Origin: Caecitellus pseudoparvulus
Lineage: Eukaryota; Bigyra: Bicosoecida
DNA: 64,000 nucleotides
Assembly: GCA_965644315.1 (NCBI GenBank)
Contig: CBFFRQ010000212.1
Coordinates: 1 to 64,000 of the forward strand
Direction: 5' to 3'
A program made the position numbers and the translations under genes. Below are positions 38,078 through 47,139 of the stretch, piece after piece. Within the stretch, counting starts at the first letter, position 1, and every line of letters begins with the position of its first letter. Under the pieces are notes generated by a model. It was not told where the DNA came from. It worked only from the letters and a program-made list of their open reading frames with translations, and made no database searches.

Positions 38078-39781
38078 ATGGTCGTATTCAGTGTAATGAC
38101 AATTAAGAATTTACTTAATGAAAACAAAATAGAAGATGTCAAAGAGTATGTGCAAAAATACTTTTTTAAGACAACAGATAGTTATTTTTTTAAGAATGTA
38201 CAAACTGGGAAATATGATAACTTCAAGCAAAAAGACTTGAGACAATATATTCCAAAAGATTTAACCAATCAAGATTATATTGAAGAGAACAATTTAAAAT
38301 CAAATAGACAAACCAAATTCAATTTGTTTGATTACATGGTAAGTTCTGAATTTTGTGATTGTTCCAATAATGTACAATATGGTATATTTCCAGATACAGA
38401 TGATGATATTGTATCCATTACAAGAAATATTAAGGGTAAAGCCTTAACTCAAAAATATTTAAATATGGTTAAACCTTTACCTTTTGATTTAAGTGAATGT
38501 AAAGACATAAAAGAGAAAGATTTTTTAGAAGAAATTGAAGTTATTGATAATCATATTAAGGAAGTATTATGTGGGGGAAATATTGCTATGTTTGAATATG
38601 TACGTTTATTTTTTGCTTTTTCAATTGCTGGTGTAAAGGTGCGAAAAGCAATCTTTATGTTGTCAGAAGAAAGAACCGGAAAAGGCATATATTTAAACTT
38701 CTTAGATCGTGTGCTTGGCGAAAGAATGCTTAAAACATCCTCAACCGAAACTATAACAAAGTACACCAAACCATTAGAAGGGGTTGTATTAGTAAATATT
38801 GATGAGCTACCAGAATTAAGAGGAAACTTACTTATACAAGATAAACTGAAAGGATTAATAACTGAAGATAAATTTGATTGCCGTGATATGTACAGTGTAG
38901 GATACACTCAAACAAATACATTTAACATAATTATAACGACAAATATTGAAGGATCAATTAATTTGAGTCAATCAAACAAAGAGCGGTATATATGCCCTGA
39001 TGTATCAGACCATCGCAAAGGTGATTTTAAGTATTTCCAAAGTGTTATTAAGGCTATGAATTGTAAGGGGGTAATACCTGCATATTTTAATCATATGAGA
39101 AAGCTTTATGAAGAAAACAAAGATTTTAATTTTGATATTATGCCAAATTCAAGAACAAGGGATGAAAAAATTATATCTGCTCTTCCTCCTTTATACAAGT
39201 ATATCAAAGATGAATTTATATTTAATAATGCTGATATGGATATAGAATGCAAGCAATTATTGGATGAATACAATACGAACGCAAAATTTAAAATGACCCT
39301 TCATAGATTACACAAAGATTTAAAAAAGATAGGTATTATTAAAACTACTGTATCTGTAAATGGTTCAACAAAGAGAAAATTTATTGTACCTGTTGAAACA
39401 TTACGCAAAATATTTATAAGTAAAAGATGGTATGACCCAGAAATAGAAGATGATGAAGCACCAGAAGAAGAGGTATCAGTTGATGACATGGATTATATTA
39501 AAGTTTTGTATGCAAAACATCCTGAAAAGTTTAAAGAGTTTATGTCAATTTTAGAAGGGAAGAAACCAAAACCAATAACAGTAGAATCAAAAAAATCAAA
39601 ACCAAAAAAAATTAAACTATCTGAAAACAAGAAAATATTCAAGAAAGAAAAGGAAGCCAAAGCAAAAGCAAAGAAAGAGAAAACAGAAAAGGAAATTAAA
39701 GAATACAAAAAGAAAGCAACAAAAGCAAGTAAGAACGGAAAATTAATAACTAAAGAAAATGATAATTTAGGAATTTTTTAA
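38078..39781 (+). CDS. SF3 helicase of PLV2
   Basis: 567 aa. The core has a degenerate Walker A (SEERTGKGIY), Walker B VVLVNIDELPEL and motif C FNIIITTN, with an arginine finger candidate in QSNKERYICPD. This is the D5-like order found in giant virus and PLV helicases. The N-terminal 150 residues show no primase motif I can name. The C-terminus is acidic then Lys/Glu-rich (KEKEAKAKAKKEKTEKEIKE). It differs from the PLV1 helicase in motif detail and lies on the opposite arm, next to the polymerase gene. Confidence 0.82.
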   Translation: MVVFSVMTIKNLLNENKIEDVKEYVQKYFFKTTDSYFFKNVQTGKYDNFKQKDLRQYIPKDLTNQDYIEENNLKSNRQTKFNLFDYMVSSEFCDCSNNVQYGIFPDTDDDIVSITRNIKGKALTQKYLNMVKPLPFDLSECKDIKEKDFLEEIEVIDNHIKEVLCGGNIAMFEYVRLFFAFSIAGVKVRKAIFMLSEERTGKGIYLNFLDRVLGERMLKTSSTETITKYTKPLEGVVLVNIDELPELRGNLLIQDKLKGLITEDKFDCRDMYSVGYTQTNTFNIIITTNIEGSINLSQSNKERYICPDVSDHRKGDFKYFQSVIKAMNCKGVIPAYFNHMRKLYEENKDFNFDIMPNSRTRDEKIISALPPLYKYIKDEFIFNNADMDIECKQLLDEYNTNAKFKMTLHRLHKDLKKIGIIKTTVSVNGSTKRKFIVPVETLRKIFISKRWYDPEIEDDEAPEEEVSVDDMDYIKVLYAKHPEKFKEFMSILEGKKPKPITVESKKSKPKKIKLSENKKIFKKEKEAKAKAKKEKTEKEIKEYKKKATKASKNGKLITKENDNLGIF

Positions 39782-39788
39782 TTAAATG

Positions 39789-39810
39789 ACCTAAGGATAA
39801 ATTACGTATT
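39789..39810 (+). promoter_or_regulatory. PLV2 plus-strand promoter motif
   Basis: ACCTAAGGATAAATTACGTA and following bases lie 37 nt before the ATG at 39826. Confidence 0.6.
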
Positions 39811-39825
39811 TACGATATATTAGAT

Positions 39826-40170
39826 ATGGTAAATATGAATAAGTATATTGTAAGAAGAAATGAAGAGAAGGTAGGAGGACATACTCAACATGATATGTAT
39901 ATTGAAGCAAAGGATGGAGAAGAAATAAATTTTGATAGCATTAAAGAACTATATGGTCATATTGTTCCCAAGATAGATAAAAAGTATGATGTTGATGAAC
40001 TTGTTGTACTTGGACTTCGTAAAGATGGTATTATGAATATTAAAGGGTATGGTTCAACAATTGACGAAACATTGGATAATTTAGATGAGTACTTAAATGG
40101 TAAAGTAAAAGTACAATCAAAATTTCAATCTGTAAGATCATTAACTATTTCATGGTTAGTGGAAGAATAA
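39826..40170 (+). CDS. Unknown small PLV2 protein
   Basis: 114 aa between helicase and polymerase genes, on the same strand and under the same upstream motif, which suggests a replication-linked role. The protein is alpha/beta with a Lys/Asp/Glu-rich surface (DSIKELYGHIVPKIDKKYD). No family recognised. It could be a missing N-terminal piece of the short polymerase that became a separate gene, but there is no sequence evidence for that. Confidence 0.65.
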   Translation: MVNMNKYIVRRNEEKVGGHTQHDMYIEAKDGEEINFDSIKELYGHIVPKIDKKYDVDELVVLGLRKDGIMNIKGYGSTIDETLDNLDEYLNGKVKVQSKFQSVRSLTISWLVEE

Positions 40171-40182
40171 AATAATAAAATG

Positions 40183-40204
40183 ACTTAAAGATAAGATTAG
40201 TATT
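40183..40204 (+). promoter_or_regulatory. PLV2 plus-strand promoter motif
   Basis: ACTTAAAGATAAGATTAGTA and following bases lie 31 nt before the polymerase ATG at 40214. Confidence 0.6.
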
Positions 40205-40213
40205 TTATAATAT

Positions 40214-41452
40214 ATGATAGTATATTATAAAGACTCAGTATCAAGAACTTATTTTTCATATGATGGAGGAAAGGTAAAGAAGAGCTACAAAAAACCAAAT
40301 GGGTATGAGATGTTAAAGAGCTTTGGAATAGATGCAGATGAAAACGGACTCATAGAGTATTATGAAAAGATTCAAGAATATTCGAATGAATTAGAAAAAT
40401 ACTTATCCAATATACCAAGTACACGAAATCCTAAACGAATGTTATTTAAAGGACTGGATCTAAGATTCTTTAAAGAGGATGGATGTAATACCTCACTAAT
40501 GAATACTTTACTGATCAATACACGCAAAGATAAGAAGAATTTGAAATCCTATGAACATATGACATATGAAGAATATAAATTTATGGATCAATCATATGAT
40601 TCAGGTTTAATAGCAGGTACACCATACAAAGGTAAAGTATATGCTTATGATCAAAAGAAATTTTATTCAATGACTTATGGATGTAGAAAAAGAAACTTTA
40701 AGTTTCCAGTAAAAAGAGGAAGATTTGAAACATTAACAGAGACACCCGAAAAGTTTGAATATGGATATTATCATATTAAAGTTGTTTCATCAGATCCAAG
40801 AGCAAAATTTCTTATTGGCTTTTCTAAGAAGAATTATTATGATCATTTTACATTGAATAAACTGAAATTCTTTCGTGATTGGGTCGGTCTAAGTCTTAAA
40901 TGGGAAATTATACAGGATGGTAAACCAAATGCTTTAATATATGATAATGATACATTAGTAGATTCACATATTATTTTTGGATGGTATCAAGATATACTCA
41001 TGAAAGCAAATGATAAGCTACCAAAGAACCCTCTTATTAAGTTTATGTTAAATAATATGTTTGGATATCAAAAGATTAAACATCGGCCAATTTATAGAAA
41101 ACTATCAAGTATTCAAAGCAAAACCGAAGAGGAGCAAAAGAATATTTTACCAATTCTTAGTAAGTCTTATGTAAACAAGAAAGGTGAACGTGTGTATTAT
41201 ACAGTAAAAAGAGAGCGTATATTCTTATATACAACTGCAAGAATGGGATATTTTCTACCTGCCACTTGTAGAGCTAAGATGTCAAATTTAATAGCTCCAA
41301 TTCTTGATGATGTAGTAAGGATATATATTGATGGTTTCATATGTAAAAAGAATCATGATGAAGTAATAACAAAGTTTATTTGTCAGGATCATAAGTACCA
41401 CAATAAGACAATAGATATTAAAAGCTCACAAACAATTTACTTTTTGGATTGA
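40214..41452 (+). CDS. Short family B DNA polymerase of PLV2 (palm region only)
   Basis: 412 aa. Motif A is VYAYDQKKFYSM (D146), motif B KFMLNNMFGYQK, motif C RIYIDGFIC (Asp near 373). These align with the C-terminal half of the PLV1 polymerase, including the shared stretches GRFETLTETPEKFEYGYY and IIQDGKPNALIYD. There is no room for an exonuclease or terminal-protein domain, so the enzyme is either minimal or supplied with other activities in trans. Motif C keeps only one Asp. The last 16 bp overlap the 3' end of the convergent integrase gene. Confidence 0.78.
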   Translation: MIVYYKDSVSRTYFSYDGGKVKKSYKKPNGYEMLKSFGIDADENGLIEYYEKIQEYSNELEKYLSNIPSTRNPKRMLFKGLDLRFFKEDGCNTSLMNTLLINTRKDKKNLKSYEHMTYEEYKFMDQSYDSGLIAGTPYKGKVYAYDQKKFYSMTYGCRKRNFKFPVKRGRFETLTETPEKFEYGYYHIKVVSSDPRAKFLIGFSKKNYYDHFTLNKLKFFRDWVGLSLKWEIIQDGKPNALIYDNDTLVDSHIIFGWYQDILMKANDKLPKNPLIKFMLNNMFGYQKIKHRPIYRKLSSIQSKTEEEQKNILPILSKSYVNKKGERVYYTVKRERIFLYTTARMGYFLPATCRAKMSNLIAPILDDVVRIYIDGFICKKNHDEVITKFICQDHKYHNKTIDIKSSQTIYFLD

Positions 41453-42447
41453 TTCTTCTTTTTTTCTTCATATTCCTTTACTATATCTGGAACTTGTTTT
41501 TTAATTCTTATTTTGTTTTCCCAAGTTGCATTTTTCTTAGGAAAACCTTTCCACCATACTTTATATTGTCCTCTCCTATCATCTATTATTTCTCTGACTT
41601 CAAATGTTTCTTCACCACTGGCTAGTTTAAGTTCTGATTCTGCAAATGATACATTTGGTAAATAATTTAATTGATATCGTACTGGAACATTTCCTTTATA
41701 TGCCAGTATTTGTTTAATTTTTCTAGCTTTCTTACTAAATCTTCTATCTCCTGTTCTAAATCCTCCTTGAACGGGATTTCCTAATGAATCTTCGGCCTGA
41801 GATGGTGTCAGCTTATAATATACAAGATCACCTATTTTAAATTTTGGAGAGATCATCTTAATTTTTGCAAATTTAAATTTGTTTGGTTCAACTTTTCTTA
41901 TTTTGTTTAATTTAGTTCTTACCTGAGATAAAATATCTGTCCATTCTCTATAAGGTTTATTAGTTTCTTCTTCTTTTTTGTTCATGTATCCATTAAATAG
42001 TCTTCCAAGTGTTTTATTTAATCTTTCCACATTTGCCATTTGCTGGTGTCTTCCTTTCATTGCTGTTTTTTTTAAAATTGATTCATCAAATAGAAATTTG
42101 GCAAAATCACCTTTAAACTCTCCTCCTCCATCTGTTCTTATACTTGCTTCTGGTAAATTAATATGTTTTCGTTTAATCATCTTTTTAAATGCACCTAAAA
42201 CAGTATTTGGTCTTTTAGTTTTTAGTGGTTCAATATCAAATTCATTAGTCCATAAATCAACAACAACTAATAAATATTTAAATCCTTCTTTGGTCTTTGG
42301 TAGCTCTAATAAATCAGCTTGAAAATTATAATCTTCTTCAGGATAGATTACCCCTTTAACTTTTGTAAACTGAGTTTCTTTAGGTTGTGGTTTAGTAAAA
42401 GTCTCATCAATTCCCAATTCAGATATTAACTCTTTTATTTTGCTCAT
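41437..42447 (-). CDS. Chromodomain integrase (rve) of PLV2
   Basis: 336 aa. The catalytic residues are D45 (FQADLLEL), D106 (IRTDGGGEF) and E141 (NVERLNKT), a DD34E spacing, one residue shorter than in PLV1. The chromodomain spans about 283-332 (FEVREIIDD, QYKVWWKGFPKKNATWE, then the terminal helix). The preceding region is the usual SH3-like part (KIGDLVYYKL, GGFRTGDRRF). It is responsible for insertion into chromatin with the 5-bp duplication CAAAG. It is transcribed away from the small gene at 42507 from a 59-bp shared intergenic region. Confidence 0.93.
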   Translation of the reverse strand: MSKIKELISELGIDETFTKPQPKETQFTKVKGVIYPEEDYNFQADLLELPKTKEGFKYLLVVVDLWTNEFDIEPLKTKRPNTVLGAFKKMIKRKHINLPEASIRTDGGGEFKGDFAKFLFDESILKKTAMKGRHQQMANVERLNKTLGRLFNGYMNKKEEETNKPYREWTDILSQVRTKLNKIRKVEPNKFKFAKIKMISPKFKIGDLVYYKLTPSQAEDSLGNPVQGGFRTGDRRFSKKARKIKQILAYKGNVPVRYQLNYLPNVSFAESELKLASGEETFEVREIIDDRRGQYKVWWKGFPKKNATWENKIRIKKQVPDIVKEYEEKKKNQSKK

Positions 42448-42469
42448 TATATAATTAATTAATAAAATA

Positions 42470-42491
42470 ACTTAAACATAAAATGCGTTTT
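42470..42491 (+). promoter_or_regulatory. PLV2 plus-strand promoter motif in a divergent intergenic region
   Basis: ACTTAAACATAAAATGCGTT and following bases lie 37 nt before the ATG at 42507. It lies between two divergent genes, but its orientation matches the plus-strand gene. Confidence 0.55.
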
Positions 42492-42506
42492 AAGGAATAA
42501 ACTAAA

Positions 42507-42815
42507 ATGAAAATTGTTAATGCGAGATATTGTACTTTAAATGGAAAGCTATTGACTTGTCCCAGACAGAACACATCTATCAGATTTGAAGATAAAGAAT
42601 TAATTCTAACATTCACAACTCCCTTATTTATAACTAACGTTCATGCATATGATTTTAAGAGCTGTGTAGAGGTAGATTCAGCAAGCTATAATGTAATACT
42701 AAATTTTCCAGATATTGGAGTATCACTTGTTTATAAGTTTACTAAATCAGGATTTGAAAAAATTAATGATGCAATTAATGAGAGATTAAAACTTATTGGT
42801 GAATCAGAAAAATAA
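42507..42815 (+). CDS. Unknown small PLV2 protein
   Basis: 102 aa, mostly beta-strand-like (KELILTFTTPLFITNVHAYD) with a C-terminal helix. It is preceded by the same upstream motif as the helicase and polymerase, so probably expressed with the replication genes. No family recognised. Confidence 0.6.
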   Translation: MKIVNARYCTLNGKLLTCPRQNTSIRFEDKELILTFTTPLFITNVHAYDFKSCVEVDSASYNVILNFPDIGVSLVYKFTKSGFEKINDAINERLKLIGESEK

Positions 42816-42837
42816 CTCAATTTATTATTTCAAGAAG

Positions 42838-42861
42838 CAAAACATAATTATTTATATTTTG
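42838..42861. terminator. Hairpin between convergent genes
   Basis: CAAAACATAATTATTTATATTTTG forms a 10-bp stem with one mismatch and a TTAT loop. A perfect version is at 43565-43588. Both lie where two genes meet tail to tail, as expected of bidirectional 3'-end signals. Confidence 0.55.
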
Positions 42862-42870
42862 TTTCAAGTA

Positions 42871-43050
42871 CTATTCTTTCATTTTATTTTGATCATCCAA
42901 TACATCAATAATTATTTTTATTCCAAAAGTTTCAATGAGATCTTTTGTATTCTGTTCAATGATTTTTTCTCTTTTTTCTTGAATGGCTTTCGTCATAATG
43001 GAATACCAGATGCCATTGTGTTTTCTCCTTTGCTTTGATCTTGAAATCAT
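42871..43050 (-). CDS. Small PLV2 protein
   Basis: 59 aa from the ATG at 43050; the frame is open 17 codons further but only from TTG and into the next gene. It is basic at the start (SRSKQRRKHNG) and helical afterwards. It is convergent with the 102-aa gene and divergent from the 157-aa gene. No family recognised; it may be spurious. Confidence 0.4.
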   Translation of the reverse strand: MISRSKQRRKHNGIWYSIMTKAIQEKREKIIEQNTKDLIETFGIKIIIDVLDDQNKMKE

Positions 43051-43070
43051 ATTATATAAGTAATATATAA

Positions 43071-43544
43071 ATGACAGAATTTTCAAAAACTGTTTATTCA
43101 ATGACAGAATTTAAAAAAGACTTTGAAACATGTATGAATATGTTTGATTACATTCTTTATAAAGTAAAAGATTCTCCATTAGAAGATAGAATTGATATGA
43201 GTTTGAGAACAAGACAAGAGAACTTACAACATTTATTTAATGTCTATCATGATTGCGTAAAAATAGATGAGTACAAGAGTGATTGTAATTTAATAAGATG
43301 TAGAATTAAGCGATTATCTGAAGAAGATGATAAAGACTTTAGGAGAGAGTACAACAGACTATACACATACAGACTAAGAAAGGAAATTACATTAGAACAT
43401 TGGAAAGATATTTATGAAAGATTGAAAAAGAAATATAGGAGAAAAGGAAGGGATAGAGAAGCTAGAAGAAAGAGAATTGAAAGGCAAGATAAATTAGATT
43501 TTGATAAATGGACTAAAATGAAAAAAATAACAATGATAATATAA
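43071..43544 (+). CDS. Unknown basic helical PLV2 protein
   Basis: 157 aa. Almost all helical, with a strongly basic segment near the C-terminus (KKKYRRKGRDREARRKRI) suited to nucleic acid binding. It lies on the plus strand but lacks the motif shared by the replication genes. No family recognised. Confidence 0.6.
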   Translation: MTEFSKTVYSMTEFKKDFETCMNMFDYILYKVKDSPLEDRIDMSLRTRQENLQHLFNVYHDCVKIDEYKSDCNLIRCRIKRLSEEDDKDFRREYNRLYTYRLRKEITLEHWKDIYERLKKKYRRKGRDREARRKRIERQDKLDFDKWTKMKKITMII

Positions 43545-43564
43545 TAATATAGTTTTTTAAGAAG

Positions 43565-43588
43565 CAAAATATAATTATTTATATTTTG
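43565..43588. terminator. Perfect hairpin between convergent genes
   Basis: A 10-bp stem CAAAATATAA/TTATATTTTG with loop TTAT, between the 3' ends of the genes at 43071-43544 and 43619-44182. Confidence 0.6.
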
Positions 43589-43618
43589 TTTTAAATAAAA
43601 GTTCTTTGAAAGTCCTTT

Positions 43619-44182
43619 TCAGAATTTATTACGCAATTTGAACGTGGTGCGAATGACAGAATAAAGAGTATCATAACTATCAAAAATATTTAGTACGTCC
43701 TCACTACAAGCACTAATTAGTTCCATTCTTTTACGTTCCATTTCTGCTACATTTGCAGTATTACGACCTTCACATATTGATTTAAAAAGCGAGTTTGAAG
43801 GTGTCAGAACAGCAATGTTTGATTCATCAACACCAAGATACTTTGCTTCACCAATAGAGGAACAAATCAAAATTAGTTTGTAATCTTTCAAATCCTTTTT
43901 TACTTTATCTACATATTCCTTAGCTTTCATTAAATAATTAATATCTGCGTTTGTATCACCATCAACAGCGACAGATTGGCCAACATCAATTAAATAGACA
44001 CCTGAATCTGCTTTAAGTTTGTTTGCCAGTGTAGATTTTCCAGTCATGCAACTCATAACAATAGCACCAAATCTAATTTTAGACCATTTCTTCTTTTTTG
44101 ATTTTCCAAAACATGAATAAGCGGTTTTAGCACCAATTGATACCAAACCAGCACCTAAAATTAATGCATTTTCCATTTCCAT
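43619..44182 (-). CDS. Membrane-anchored P-loop protein of PLV2
   Basis: 187 aa, full-length relative of the PLV1 protein at 9218-9781. Hydrophobic N-terminus (ALILGAGLVSIGAKTAY), Walker A-like GAIVMSCMTGKST (39-51), then VYLIDVGQS, LILICSSIGEAKYLGVDE, and the C-terminal TTFKLRNKF. The conserved spacing from TGKS to the DVG(E/Q)S strand supports a true nucleotide-binding fold. It starts the conserved block P-loop, small virus-type protein, fibre, capsid genes. Confidence 0.7.
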   Translation of the reverse strand: MEMENALILGAGLVSIGAKTAYSCFGKSKKKKWSKIRFGAIVMSCMTGKSTLANKLKADSGVYLIDVGQSVAVDGDTNADINYLMKAKEYVDKVKKDLKDYKLILICSSIGEAKYLGVDESNIAVLTPSNSLFKSICEGRNTANVAEMERKRMELISACSEDVLNIFDSYDTLYSVIRTTFKLRNKF

Positions 44183-44228
44183 AAATATATTATAGTAAGA
44201 GAAAAAAACTATATTTCCATAAATATAA

Positions 44229-44513
44229 TCATTTTTTATTAAAGAAGAATTGCTTATTATATGCTTTCATTGCATCTTTTAAGTTTGTCTCATCACCCCA
44301 TAAAATATAATATGATAAGTATCCTGCTCTTTTTGGGTCTTTAGTTTCTAAATCTCTTTCATGTCTGGCTCTATAATTCTTTCTTTTCTCTTTGTCCTTG
44401 TGGTCAATAAATGTGCTACCTTCCTTTTGTCCAAATGAAGTTTTTGAACCATCTTTAAATATAGCTGTAAATCTTTTATCCTTTCTTGCTGATGGTATTA
44501 TATCTAGAATCAT
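44229..44513 (-). CDS. Small conserved virus-type protein (DUF5754-like) of PLV2
   Basis: 94 aa, closely related to 10677-10973: RFTAIFKDGSKTSFGQ, FIDHKDKEKRKNYRARHERD, DPKRAGYLSYYILWGDE. It lies between the P-loop and fibre genes as in PLV1, where a methylase is inserted. Function unknown; conservation across lineages implies an important role. Confidence 0.75.
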   Translation of the reverse strand: MILDIIPSARKDKRFTAIFKDGSKTSFGQKEGSTFIDHKDKEKRKNYRARHERDLETKDPKRAGYLSYYILWGDETNLKDAMKAYNKQFFFNKK

Positions 44514-44550
44514 ATATACTTATACTACAAATTTTATTTTATATTTAAAT

Positions 44551-47091
44551 TTATACTACTACTCTAGATATTATAGCATTTCCATAAAATTCAAATGGTG
44601 TTCCACTACCACTTCTTGAACCTATATCCATTGTAAGTTGCTTAATTCCTGTTGAGGTATATTCAACAATCCATTTTAGATTAATACTACCAGTAGCCGT
44701 AGATGAATTGCTCATACCAGTCCTTGATAAATCAATTCCTCTTGCTCCACCAGGTGCTGATAGATTACCAACAGACCCGGGAGCAGTTAGAATTAGCGTA
44801 AAATGTCTATCAGTTAATGTCGGTTCGTTTTGTTTTATATTAATAGTATAATCAATCATATAATGTCCTGTCTTTGTTAAATTAAAAGCACCAACATTAT
44901 ATGAAGAATATATAGGTAAATTAGTACAACTCATACTTAAACTCGTAACCGTAGCAGAGTAAGATCGAGCAATATTATCAACATAATTTTTTGTTGCTGC
45001 GTCTGAGCCTACTACTGGTTCTGCTAATTCTTCTATTTTTTGGTTTCCCATTCTTAATTCAAAATTGCTTTCTATAAATGAATTTGCGATTCTAAAAGCC
45101 AAATCATTTGTAAAACCATTATAAGTATAAAAACGGTGTCCAGCAGCTCCTGAATTAACTAAATTATCATATCTAATATAATTTGACTCCATATATATGC
45201 TTGAAACGTTTTTATTGTTATCACTAGGGCGTATTAATATTAGTTTTTTTGCTTCTGCTTCATTAATATTTTGAATGTTATTATCATTCATATTTATATC
45301 AGTATTGAAAGAACCAGCACTAGCAACAGCATTATCAACATAATTTTTTGTTGCGGCGTCTGTATTTGCTGTAGGTTCTGCCAGTTGTTCTATTTTATTA
45401 TACCCCATATTTAATTTATAATTAGTATCAATATGATTTCTTGTGATTTGAAGAGCCATAACATCGTTTGTTCCGTCTTTCACATAGAATCTGTGACCTC
45501 CAAATGAGCTATTTATTAAACTATCATAACTTATATAATTTCCAACCATTCTAATACTTGCCACGCTTTTATTACCATCATCAGGTTTGATTAATGTTAA
45601 TCTTTTTGCTTGTGCTTCATCAATATCTAAAATGTCATTATCATTTAAATCTAATTGTGTGTATGAAGTTGTGAGAGATTCAGAAAATCCAAAAATGTCT
45701 TGGTCTCCTGAAGTTTCGGTAAGTGTTGTTATTTTGAATGTTTTTGCAGGTGCTGATGAGTATAATTCTAAAGCTGTCCCAGACCCTGCATTATTAGTTC
45801 TAAATTCCCAAGGTCTTCCAGTTTCAAAACGTAATAAGCTTTGCATTCCTGCTGATGTATTCTCAAGTATCATTTTATTTGTGAAAGTTTTTTCACCCCC
45901 TACATTTTGATTTGTTGTTAAATTTACATAATCAGTTGGTATATTATCATCTACATATTTTTTTGTTGCTGCTTCATCGTCATCTACAGGCTCAGCAAGA
46001 CCATAAAGAATATTATTTGACATATTAAAAGGTAGTAATGATTGAACGCTATTATAATTTATATTAAATGTATTTATTACAGTTCCAGAATTATTATTAA
46101 AAAATGAATGTCTATTATTTCCACTACCATTAACATAACGCATTATATTTGTTGTTGGTTCTGACTCAAGATAGTTTGCTTCACTGCCGTCAGTCCTAAT
46201 TAATATCATTTTATTAGTTTGTATATCTTGTTCAGTAATCAGGGTATTTGTGAAAGTTTTTTCACCCCCTACAGTTTGATTTGTTGTTAAATTTACATAA
46301 TCAGTTGGTGCATTATCATCTACATATTGTTTTGTTGCTGCATCTCCAGGAAGTGAAGGAGAACCAACAGATACCAATCTATTATTATTCATTGAAAGCC
46401 CTTTTAAACAGTCAATTTGATTCGTTTGTGCGTTAATTCGTAGCATTAATGTTTCTGTTCCTCCCTGCATAGTATAAAATGTGTGGCTTCCTGATGATGA
46501 TTCATTTAAAAATACCAAATCGCCGTTTTCATCTGAATATATTGCTCTGTCTGTGTCTTGTGTGCTTGGATTAATGAACTTTGATTTGTGTAAATGTGTA
46601 TCAGTATTAAATGTTTTAACCCCTGAAATATCTTGATTACCTGATAATTTAACCGTATTATTATCAAATTGTTGCTTTGTAATTGGTTCGTTTTGGCTGT
46701 TTGCATCTCGCACTCTTACCGTGCCTAAATCATAAGGTTGTTCTAATGTTGTTAATGGCTCTGCTGAAGCATTATTATAAACAATACCTACATCTTGACC
46801 ACTTTTGAATATTAAACCTTTGTATCTTGTATTTCCTCCTATAACTTCTTTTGAAGTAAAACCAGTATCAGCATTTACAGCAGGTGAAGCATTATTAAAT
46901 TCAACAATTGCATCTTTTACTTTGAATGTTTCAACTTCATTAATGATTTCTTCACCATCTACTTCTAAATTATTTTGAATAGTTACATTTTTAAATGTTA
47001 TGTTCTCTGCATTCTCCAATCCTTCTATTACTGATTCAATAACACCTGAACCATTTAAATTTAAAGAATATGATAATCTTGTATCGTCCAT
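44551..47091 (-). CDS. Fibre-like protein of PLV2 with many tail-type repeats
   Basis: 846 aa. At least four repeats of the type AEPxxDxDAATKxYVDD, each followed by VNLTTNQTVGGEKTFTN or an alternative MNDNNIQNINEAEAKKLILI stretch. The N-terminus differs from that of PLV1, which fits attachment to a different capsid. The C-terminal 120 residues form a probable knob. The number of repeats (shaft length) exceeds that of the PLV1 fibre. It likely mediates attachment to the host or to a helper giant virus. Confidence 0.75.
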   Translation of the reverse strand: MDDTRLSYSLNLNGSGVIESVIEGLENAENITFKNVTIQNNLEVDGEEIINEVETFKVKDAIVEFNNASPAVNADTGFTSKEVIGGNTRYKGLIFKSGQDVGIVYNNASAEPLTTLEQPYDLGTVRVRDANSQNEPITKQQFDNNTVKLSGNQDISGVKTFNTDTHLHKSKFINPSTQDTDRAIYSDENGDLVFLNESSSGSHTFYTMQGGTETLMLRINAQTNQIDCLKGLSMNNNRLVSVGSPSLPGDAATKQYVDDNAPTDYVNLTTNQTVGGEKTFTNTLITEQDIQTNKMILIRTDGSEANYLESEPTTNIMRYVNGSGNNRHSFFNNNSGTVINTFNINYNSVQSLLPFNMSNNILYGLAEPVDDDEAATKKYVDDNIPTDYVNLTTNQNVGGEKTFTNKMILENTSAGMQSLLRFETGRPWEFRTNNAGSGTALELYSSAPAKTFKITTLTETSGDQDIFGFSESLTTSYTQLDLNDNDILDIDEAQAKRLTLIKPDDGNKSVASIRMVGNYISYDSLINSSFGGHRFYVKDGTNDVMALQITRNHIDTNYKLNMGYNKIEQLAEPTANTDAATKNYVDNAVASAGSFNTDINMNDNNIQNINEAEAKKLILIRPSDNNKNVSSIYMESNYIRYDNLVNSGAAGHRFYTYNGFTNDLAFRIANSFIESNFELRMGNQKIEELAEPVVGSDAATKNYVDNIARSYSATVTSLSMSCTNLPIYSSYNVGAFNLTKTGHYMIDYTINIKQNEPTLTDRHFTLILTAPGSVGNLSAPGGARGIDLSRTGMSNSSTATGSINLKWIVEYTSTGIKQLTMDIGSRSGSGTPFEFYGNAIISRVVV

Positions 47092-47139
47092 ATATTATAT
47101 AGTGTATAAAATTAATTTTTATAAACTACAGTGTACAAT

